A stretch of DNA of 38,524 nt, taken from the NCBI GenBank assembly GCA_013619155.1, contig JABXKT010000088.1:1-38524 (forward strand). The letters are read 5' to 3'. Every line of letters begins with the position of its first letter. Positions within the stretch are counted from its first letter, which is position 1. The notes beneath the pieces were generated by a model that searched no databases, was not told the DNA's origin, and saw only the letters and a list, made by a program, of their open reading frames with translations. Below are positions 33,282-38,524 of the stretch, in pieces. The position numbers were made by a program, and so were the translations under genes. The DNA comes from Desulfobacteraceae bacterium (GTDB lineage Bacteria; Desulfobacterota; Desulfobacteria; Desulfobacterales; Desulfolunaceae).

Positions 33282-33385
33282 GCCTCCGGCGGCCAGGGGA
33301 TAAATCCCCTGGACCCCAGATTTGTAATGGTGACGGACCAAAAGTCCGTCACCATTACAATAAACGTTTGTTTGGCAAGCCCGGC
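33282..33385 (+). repeat. Family A element, right end decayed
   Basis: Left arm GCCTCCGGCGGCC, intact hairpin CCAGGGGATAAATCCCCTGG, central palindrome 33324-33358 with 15 pairs around CAAAA (core TGACGGAC). The right half is degenerate: TTTGGCAAGCCCGGCC replaces the AACCTTTT hairpin and the closing arm. The CTATGGTTAAAGTGACC box precedes it. Confidence 0.8.
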
Positions 33386-33541
33386 CTTTCAAATCAGGCA
33401 AAACACCGTTAAAGCAGGCGACAGACACGCGTCGCCCCTGGTGCCTATGGACCGCATCTGCCCTTGGCTTTTCAGTTTATCCTGGCTGACATTTTAATCG
33501 CTGTTTGTTACACCCAAATCTTTATAAAATTATGGCAAAAG

Positions 33542-33575
33542 CTTAGGTCCCCGGCAGAATCGCCGGGAGCCTAAG
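33542..33575 (-). terminator. Probable terminator of the argBD transcript
   Basis: Minus strand CTTAGGCTCCCGGC pairs with GCCGGGGACCTAAG around a 6-nt loop, 13 of 14 pairs including one G-T. CTTTTGCC follows. It starts 26 bp beyond the argD stop. If it works, argF-argG-argH need their own promoter or read-through. Confidence 0.6.
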
Positions 33576-33600
33576 CCGAATCGTTACACATTACGAGGCT

Positions 33601-34782
33601 TTATATCTCAGAAAAAATCGCATCCAGAACCACGATGAGGGCATCGATCTCCGCCTCGGTAATAATCAAGGGGGGAACAAAGCGCAGGGTATTGCCCTGA
33701 ACGGCATTGATCACCTGACCCCGTGCCAGACATTTTTTCACCACCTCCGCCCCATCTGCGTCGATCTCCATGCCGAGGAGAAGGCCCACGCCCCGCACAT
33801 CTTTAACCAGAGTGTGCTTGGCCTTCAGGGCCTCCAGGGCGGACCGGAAGTAGACGCCCATCTCGGCTCCCTTCTCCACGATCTTCTCCGCATCGAAGGT
33901 CCGCACAACGGCCAGGGCCGCCGCCGTGACCAGGGGCGTTCCACCAAAGGTGGAACCGTGGGCGCCTTTGGAAAAGGCCGCCATCACCTTATCCGTGGCC
34001 AGCATGGCACCGATGGGAAGCCCGTTGCCCAGGGCCTTGGCCAGAGTCATGATATCTGGGGTAATGGCCGTGTGCTGATGGGCAAACAATTTTCCCGTAC
34101 GGCCCATGCCGGTCTGAACCTCATCGAAGATTAAGAGCGCCCCAAAGCGATCACACAAGGCCCTCACCGCCTCGAGATACCCCGCCTCGGGCACACACAC
34201 ACCCCCTTCGCCCTGGATCGGTTCCACGAGGACGGCACAGACCGTCTCGTCCAGTGCCGCCTCAAGGGCCCCAAGATCATCGAAGGCCACATGCTCGAAA
34301 CCGGGCAGAAGGGGGGTAAATCCCTCCTTGATCTTATCCTGACCCGTGGCAGAGAGGGTGGCCATGGTGCGTCCATGAAAGGAGCGTCCCATGGTGAGAA
34401 TGCGATGCCGCGCCTCCCCCTTATCATAGAAATACTTTCGGGCCAGCTTGATGGCCGCCTCATTGGCCTCGGCGCCACTGTTACACAAAAAGAGGCGGTC
34501 GGCAAAACAGTGACTGGTGAGCCACTCGGCCAGCTCGATCTGGGGCCGGGTGTAAAATAGGTTGGAGACATGGCACAGGATCTTGGCCTGATTTGCCACC
34601 GCCTCCGCCACCTTCGGGTGGGCATGGCCGAGGTTACACACGGCGATACCGGCCAGAAAATCCGTATACCTTTTTCCCGCATCATCTATGAGAGTCGTGC
34701 CCTCTCCTTCGACAAAAACCACGGGATAGCGGCCATAAGTCTGGGCCACAACCTTTGCTTCACGATCTATCCATTCATTCAT
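33601..34782 (-). CDS. argD: Acetylornithine aminotransferase
   Basis: 393 residues, class III PLP aminotransferase. The start ATG overlaps the argB stop (ATGA). Motifs: [17 protein letters not shown] near residue 43, [17 protein letters not shown] (about 100-116), [16 protein letters not shown] (about 217-232) and [14 protein letters not shown] with the PLP Lys (about 248). It makes N-acetylornithine from the semialdehyde with glutamate. It is cytoplasmic. The putative terminator at 33542-33575 follows. Confidence 0.96.
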   Translation of the reverse strand: MNEWIDREAKVVAQTYGRYPVVFVEGEGTTLIDDAGKRYTDFLAGIAVCNLGHAHPKVAEAVANQAKILCHVSNLFYTRPQIELAEWLTSHCFADRLFLCNSGAEANEAAIKLARKYFYDKGEARHRILTMGRSFHGRTMATLSATGQDKIKEGFTPLLPGFEHVAFDDLGALEAALDETVCAVLVEPIQGEGGVCVPEAGYLEAVRALCDRFGALLIFDEVQTGMGRTGKLFAHQHTAITPDIMTLAKALGNGLPIGAMLATDKVMAAFSKGAHGSTFGGTPLVTAAALAVVRTFDAEKIVEKGAEMGVYFRSALEALKAKHTLVKDVRGVGLLLGMEIDADGAEVVKKCLARGQVINAVQGNTLRFVPPLIITEAEIDALIVVLDAIFSEI

Positions 34783-35654
34783 AGTACCACTTCCGTCCCG
34801 ATACCCTGATCGGTAAAGAGTTCAAGAATCAGCGAATGTCTTCGCTTTCCGTTTATAATATGAGCCTTTTCGACCCCCTGACCTAAGGCGGCCAGGGCGT
34901 ATTCAATCTTGGGAATCATTCCGCCGGTGACTGTTTCGTCCTGAATCAGCCCGGGTACGCGCTCTGCTTCGATGGTGGAGACGAGGTTCTTCTCTTTGTC
35001 GAGGACCCCATCCACATCGGTGAGCAGCAAAAGACGGGTGGCCTTAAGGGCCGCCGCCACTTCCGAGGCCACGAGATCGGCGTTGATATTGTACGTCTCG
35101 CCGTTTATCCCCACCCCCACCGGTGCGATGACCGGGATAAACCCCTTGGCGGTGAGGGTTTCGATGATCTCCGGATTCACCTGGGTTACCTTCCCCACAT
35201 GCCCGGCATCGATGATCTCAGGGGGCTTGCCCTGTTCTTTACTCACGATGGTGAGCTTTTCTGCCTCGATGAGGCCGCCATCCTTGCCGCTGAGCCCCAC
35301 GGCCCGGCCGCCCTCCCGGTTAATCTGGGCCACAATGGACTTGTTCACCTTGCCGCCCAGGACCATCTCCACCACATCCATGGTCTCATCATCGGTCATG
35401 CGCATGCCCCGCACGAAGGTGGAGTTGATCCCCATCTTCTCCAGGACCCGGTTGATCTGGGGACCGCCCCCATGCACCACCACAGGATTCAAGCCGATAT
35501 ACTTCATCAGGGTGATATCCCGGGCAAAATCCTCTTTCAACTGCTCATCCACCATGGCGTGACCGCCGTATTTCACCACGATGGTCTTGCCGGCAAATTT
35601 CCGTATGTATGGCAAAGATTCAATGAGAATATCTGCGACACTCTTCTCCGTCAT
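34779..35654 (-). CDS. argB: Acetylglutamate kinase
   Basis: 291 residues. ATG 35654 with GGAG upstream. Motifs: [11 protein letters not shown] (about 22-32), [18 protein letters not shown] (58-75), the arginine-sensitive-type N-terminal helix [16 protein letters not shown] (5-20), and the C-terminal [14 protein letters not shown]. The N-terminal helix is the feature linked in this family to arginine feedback, so this is the likely control point. It phosphorylates N-acetylglutamate in the cytoplasm. First gene of the arg cluster; the stop overlaps the argD start. Confidence 0.96.
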   Translation of the reverse strand: MTEKSVADILIESLPYIRKFAGKTIVVKYGGHAMVDEQLKEDFARDITLMKYIGLNPVVVHGGGPQINRVLEKMGINSTFVRGMRMTDDETMDVVEMVLGGKVNKSIVAQINREGGRAVGLSGKDGGLIEAEKLTIVSKEQGKPPEIIDAGHVGKVTQVNPEIIETLTAKGFIPVIAPVGVGINGETYNINADLVASEVAAALKATRLLLLTDVDGVLDKEKNLVSTIEAERVPGLIQDETVTGGMIPKIEYALAALGQGVEKAHIINGKRRHSLILELFTDQGIGTEVVL

Positions 35655-35725
35655 CGTTTTATCTCCACAATTAAGACACGCAAAAAAATAAGGCGCACAA
35701 AAAAATCAAAAAATGGAATGCGTTG

Positions 35726-35774
35726 GCCTCCGGCGGACCTGCCGAGGGCCAACCTTTTCAAAAGGGTGCCAAAC
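35726..35774 (-). repeat. Family A half-element upstream of argB
   Basis: GCCTCCGGCGGACCTGCCGA, then AACCTTTTCAAAAGGGTGCC and AAAC, in the same form as 4704-4753. The hairpin has one mismatch (AAAAGGG for AAAAGG). It lies about 72 bp upstream of the argB start, so it is close to, or within, the argB leader. Confidence 0.75.
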
Positions 35775-35906
35775 GGCTCTTAAAATATAAACCCGAGTAA
35801 ATCGTATCTGCATCCTGCGTTACGGTGTATTTGCCTCACGTGGCGTCGCCACCCTCGCCGCCAGAATCAGCATGCTTACATCGCTACCCGGTCACCCTTG
35901 ATCCCT

Positions 35907-35974
35907 GGTGCGCCGCACTCCGGTGCGGCATGAGTAACCACGGACTAAAAAGCCGCATAGGCGTGCGGCGCACC
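35907..35974. repeat. Inverted repeat with 12-bp arms
   Basis: GGTGCGCCGCAC at 35907-35918 and GTGCGGCGCACC at 35963-35974 pair perfectly, with a 44-bp centre that includes TCCGGTGCGGC. The arms resemble the ends of many short non-autonomous elements, but no duplicated target site was recognised. Confidence 0.55.
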
Positions 35975-36011
35975 GTTTCAGTGCGTCTTGCTCTTACAAT
36001 TTGAACTAAAG

Positions 36012-36096
36012 GCGAATGTGATTTGCCTCGAGGCACGAGGGGTAAAGCGCATTCGCAACCCGCTTTCGAGGTGGCCTCACCTCGCCGCCGGAGGCC
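36012..36096 (+). repeat. Family B repeat, tandem copy 1 at 36012
   Basis: Starts GCGAATGTGATTTGCCTCGA and ends CTCGCCGCCGGAGGCC. The outer stem is GCGAATG with CATTCGC. It is nearly identical to the copy 191 bp further on, apart from the paired change in that stem and a few single bases. A half A-element (36112-36161) follows. Confidence 0.85.
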
Positions 36097-36111
36097 GTAC
36101 GGTGAAAGCGT

Positions 36112-36161
36112 ACCTCCGGTGGCCCTGCCGGGAGCCAACCTTTTACAAAAGGTTGCCAAAC
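36112..36161 (-). repeat. Family A half-element between the two family B copies
   Basis: ACCTCCGGTGGCCCTGCCGG, GAGCCAACC and the hairpin CCTTTTACAAAAGG with end GCCAAAC. Same orientation and extent as the other solo halves. Confidence 0.75.
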
Positions 36162-36202
36162 AGCGCTTAAAACATAAAAGCCGGGTTAATCCAAGACCAA
36201 CG

Positions 36203-36287
36203 GCGTATGTGATTTGCCCCGAGGCACGAGGGGTAAAGCGCATACGCAACCCGCTTTCGAGGTGGCCTCACCTCGCCGCCGGAGGCC
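36203..36287 (+). repeat. Family B repeat, tandem copy 2 at 36203
   Basis: Starts GCGTATGTGATTTGCCCCGA and ends CTCGCCGCCGGAGGCC. The outer stem is GCGTATG with CATACGC: both arms changed relative to copy 1, keeping the pair. It ends 37 bp from the xerC stop. Beyond it, CCTTTTTAGAATCACTTTGA and CCATAG are the inverse of the CTATGGTTAAAGTG box seen elsewhere. Confidence 0.85.
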
Positions 36288-36323
36288 CTTTTTAGAATCA
36301 CTTTGACCATAGAAGGCCCTCCC

Positions 36324-37316
36324 CTATTTTCTCGGATGGGCCTTATCGTACGCCTTTGTCAAACGATCGATGGAGACGTGGGTGTACTTCTGGGTGGTGG
36401 AGAGGCTCTCGTGCCCCAGCATCTCCTGCACCCCTCGGAGGCCGGCCCCCGCATCGAGCATATGGGTGGCAAAGGAGTGGCGAAGATCGTGGGGGGCCAC
36501 CGGTATGGTGAGCCCGCTCTCCGTGGCCATGCGGGTTAGGGTTCGAGCGATGGATCGAGTCGAGAGGCGGCCCTGGTTCTTGTTCAAAAACAGGGGGCCC
36601 TGGTCCCCAGAGATTCCTCTCTCCTCGTTTAGAGTCTCCCGATAGGCGGCAACGGCCGCGACGGCCCGCGCACCCACCGGCACGATGCGCTCTTTATTGC
36701 CCTTGCCCACCACGCGCACGCTACCGTGGCTCCTGTCCAGGTCCTGGCAGTTCAGCCCCGAGAGTTCGGAGACCCGTAGGCCGCTGGAGTACAAGAGCTC
36801 GAACATGGCCCGATTGCGACGGTCCAGAACTCCGGCCCCATCCATGGAGTCCAGGAGACGGAACATATCATCCACCGTCAGATAGGCGGGGAGGGTCTTG
36901 TCCTGCTTTGGCGTGCGGATGGTCTCCAAGGGACTCCTCACCACCGCGCCTCTTTTTTTCAAGTAGGTATAAAGGGAACGAAGGGAGGAGAGGCGTCGCG
37001 CCACAGAGCGCCGGGACAAGCCCTGTTGATACAGCTTGTTAAGGTAGCCCCTTATACATAGGACGTCAACAGAATCGGGAAGAAGGGAGTGATCTGTGTA
37101 AACAGAGTCATCGGGTTCCGAAAAGAACCCCATCAAAAAGGCATGGAAATCCCGAAAATCGGCGCGATAGGCCCGCACCGTGTGAAGGGAGTAGCCCTTC
37201 TGGGCGGTGAGATACTCGAGAAAATCGAGAATATGGGCGTGGAGGGTCTGCCCCGCGATAGATGCCTTCGTCTGGATGACCGTTTCTGGACTCAATGTGA
37301 CATGTACTCCGCTCAT
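36324..37316 (-). CDS. xerC: Tyrosine recombinase XerC
   Basis: 330 residues, slightly longer than the usual ~300 because of the first ~25 residues and an acidic insert (FSEPDDSVYTDHSLLPDS, about 64-81). An N-terminal SAM-like core-binding domain contains LEYLTAQKGYSLHTVRAYRADF. The catalytic domain has Arg in SSGLRVSELSGL, Lys in VGKGNKERIVPVG, HDLRHSFATHML, LGHESLSTTQKYTH and its Tyr. All six active-site residues appear present. It resolves chromosome dimers with XerD at dif. The start at 37316 has no strong ribosome site, so a later start is possible. It lies 18 bp beyond the uracil-DNA glycosylase stop and is probably co-transcribed with it. Confidence 0.94.
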   Translation of the reverse strand: MSGVHVTLSPETVIQTKASIAGQTLHAHILDFLEYLTAQKGYSLHTVRAYRADFRDFHAFLMGFFSEPDDSVYTDHSLLPDSVDVLCIRGYLNKLYQQGLSRRSVARRLSSLRSLYTYLKKRGAVVRSPLETIRTPKQDKTLPAYLTVDDMFRLLDSMDGAGVLDRRNRAMFELLYSSGLRVSELSGLNCQDLDRSHGSVRVVGKGNKERIVPVGARAVAAVAAYRETLNEERGISGDQGPLFLNKNQGRLSTRSIARTLTRMATESGLTIPVAPHDLRHSFATHMLDAGAGLRGVQEMLGHESLSTTQKYTHVSIDRLTKAYDKAHPRK

Positions 37317-37334
37317 GGGCTGATTAAAAAACGA

Positions 37335-38279
37335 TCACCGGTTCCCCAACTTCAATACCGCCATTACCTGCTGAAGATCCTGCCACGCTTGGCGCTTATG
37401 CTCCGGATGCCGAAGCAAAAAAGTGGGGTGATAGGTGGGCATTAGTGGACGCCCCTTGTACTGTTGAAACTGCCCCCGGATGCTGGCCACGCCCCCCCCC
37501 ATACGAAGCAGGGTTTGGGCGGCCACCGCCCCCAGGGTGCAGATCACCTCGGGCCGCACCACGGCAATCTGGCGCTCTAAAAATGAGAGACAGACACTCA
37601 TATCCGGTCTCGGCTGGGGATCGGAGGGACAGCACTTCAAGATATTGGAGAGGTAGACATCTTCCCGGCGGAACCCCATGGCCTGAAGCATCTTGCCCAG
37701 AAGCTCTCCGGACTCACCGAGAAAGGGGAGCCCGGCGTGCCCCTCTTCGGCCAGGGGCATATCCCCGATGAGCATGAGGCGAGCCTTAGGGTTCCCAGCG
37801 CCAAAAACGATCTGATCCCGTCCCCTGAAAAGCCCGCACCGCGTACACTCCCCCATATCGTCCCGGATGGAGGCTAAAGTCTCTTCACGACTCCTTTCGG
37901 GACCGGGGTCTGGCGCCCTAAACGGGGCCGGTGCCCCCTTCGATGGAGGCAGAACCCTGGGAGAGGAAGGCTCGGAAGATAAGACCCTGGGCGAAGAGGC
38001 GTCTGGGGCCTTATGAACGGCCGGCACAGGCGGACGCGGTGGCAAAGGACGTCCCGCGCCGCGCGTCTCTCTCTTCACGCTCTGCACCACCCGTTCAGGT
38101 GCCGAGGGTTTCAAAGACTTCGGCGTCTGCCGGGGGGCGATACGCCCCATGCTATTTAATAGTGCTGTCGCATCATCACTGCACGGCACCCCGTCCACCC
38201 CTAAACTCTTTAAATAGAGAAGAGAGGCCTTCACCTCATCGAGGGGAGTTCTCGGCTTTTTTTCCATCATCTTATCCAT
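37335..38279 (-). CDS. Family 4 uracil-DNA glycosylase with Pro-rich N-terminal extension
   Basis: 314 residues. The C-terminal ~190 form the UDG domain; the first ~125 are a helix (DEVKASLLYLKSLGV) and a low-complexity Pro/Ser/Arg linker that repeats SSPRVL twice. Four Cys likely bind a 4Fe-4S cluster: CTRCGL, KCCPSD and VCLSF. Motif 1 is LIGDMPLAEEGHAGLPFLGE, where the family usually has GEAPG; motif 2 is YHPTFLLRHP with the conserved His. The enzyme excises uracil from DNA in the cytoplasm. ATG 38279 was taken as the start though it has only a weak ribosome site. It precedes xerC. The N-terminal extension resembles those of other deltaproteobacterial members. Confidence 0.92.
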   Translation of the reverse strand: MDKMMEKKPRTPLDEVKASLLYLKSLGVDGVPCSDDATALLNSMGRIAPRQTPKSLKPSAPERVVQSVKRETRGAGRPLPPRPPVPAVHKAPDASSPRVLSSEPSSPRVLPPSKGAPAPFRAPDPGPERSREETLASIRDDMGECTRCGLFRGRDQIVFGAGNPKARLMLIGDMPLAEEGHAGLPFLGESGELLGKMLQAMGFRREDVYLSNILKCCPSDPQPRPDMSVCLSFLERQIAVVRPEVICTLGAVAAQTLLRMGGGVASIRGQFQQYKGRPLMPTYHPTFLLRHPEHKRQAWQDLQQVMAVLKLGNR

Positions 38280-38318
38280 CGGTTCCCGATCATAAAAAAT
38301 CGATAACTAGTCGGCAAT

Positions 38319-38367
38319 GCCTCCGGCAGCCCTGCCGGGGGCCGACCTTTTGAAAAGGTTGCCAAAC
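38319..38367 (-). repeat. Family A half-element upstream of the glycosylase gene
   Basis: GCCTCCGGCAGCCCTGCCGG, GGGCCGACCTTTTGAAAAGG and TTGCCAAAC. It lies 40 bp upstream of the glycosylase start codon, close enough to be part of its promoter or leader. Confidence 0.75.
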
Positions 38368-38401
38368 AGGTATTTTTATTTAAATCCAAGTCAAAGACGA
38401 A

Positions 38402-38485
38402 CTTGATTACCATCCTTTTTCAGCAACGCTTACGGTAGCCGGGCCCTTTTATCCAGAGTAGGGTGCGCCCGCGCACCGTTTTTGA
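38402..38485 (+). repeat. Dispersed repeat C, copy 2
   Basis: Begins CTTGATTACCATCCTTTTT and ends GCGCACCGTTTTTGA, matching 6639-6721. The small hairpin GGTGCGC-CC-GCGCACC is kept, with only the loop changed. It runs to near the window edge, so what lies beyond is unknown. Confidence 0.75.
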
Positions 38486-38524
38486 TGGGTCCCCGACCTC
38501 TGTTCTCTCATCTATCTTGGCATT

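Overview
The window looks like chromosomal DNA of an anaerobic deltaproteobacterium (Desulfobacterota, probably a sulfate reducer related to Desulfobacteraceae). This rests on gene content: an FprA-type flavodiiron protein, the argB-argD-argF-argG-argH cluster, a sigma-54-controlled TRAP transporter locus, and gene families typical of that group. No 16S rRNA is present, so the assignment is inference. Almost every gene lies on the minus strand; the only plus-strand coding trace is a decayed umuC fragment.

Layout, left to right. (1) 1-3408: a minus-strand group of a Tat-exported multicopper oxidase lipoprotein, a second multicopper-oxidase-like protein with no signal peptide, and the start of a lipoprotein with a cadherin-like repeat. 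The two oxidases carry complementary halves of the copper motif set and may form one enzyme. (2) 4294-6267: a small cupin and the flavodiiron protein. (3) 6997-7742: a umuC remnant. (4) 7968-10780: the potassium uptake pair trkA-trkH. (5) 11357-19440: a peptide/amino-acid salvage locus with an N-acyl-D-amino-acid deacylase, a three-gene TRAP transporter (dctM, dctQ, dctP) and a large TPR/GAF/AAA+ sigma-54 activator. A near-consensus -24/-12 promoter and dyad symmetries lie in front of dctP. (6) 19600-25424: an accessory region bounded by two identical tRNA-Cys genes, each followed by a terminator hairpin and an array of ~118-bp two-hairpin repeats. Between them is one large SIR2-like/DUF4020 protein, probably a phage-defence effector. 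(7) 25087-27671: pgsA (with no stop codon before the tRNA), a transaldolase-like aldolase, a small metal-binding-domain membrane protein and folK. (8) 28160-35654: the arginine biosynthesis cluster argB, argD, argF, argG, argH plus a lipoprotein. (9) 36324-38279: xerC and a family-4 uracil-DNA glycosylase.

The most unusual feature is the intergenic DNA. Nearly every gap holds copies of at least three structured repeat families. Family A (~137 bp) has terminal inverted repeats of the GCCTCCGGC type enclosing nested hairpins; its 35-37-nt central palindrome differs in sequence between copies but stays self-complementary. Family B (~84 bp) also shows paired, compensating changes. The third structured family is the ~118-bp array next to the tRNA-Cys genes. 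Families C and D and a MITE-like inverted-repeat element occur fewer times. These look like non-autonomous mobile or RNA-structured elements and deserve the closest look, together with the split oxidase pair and the tRNA-bounded SIR2 region.
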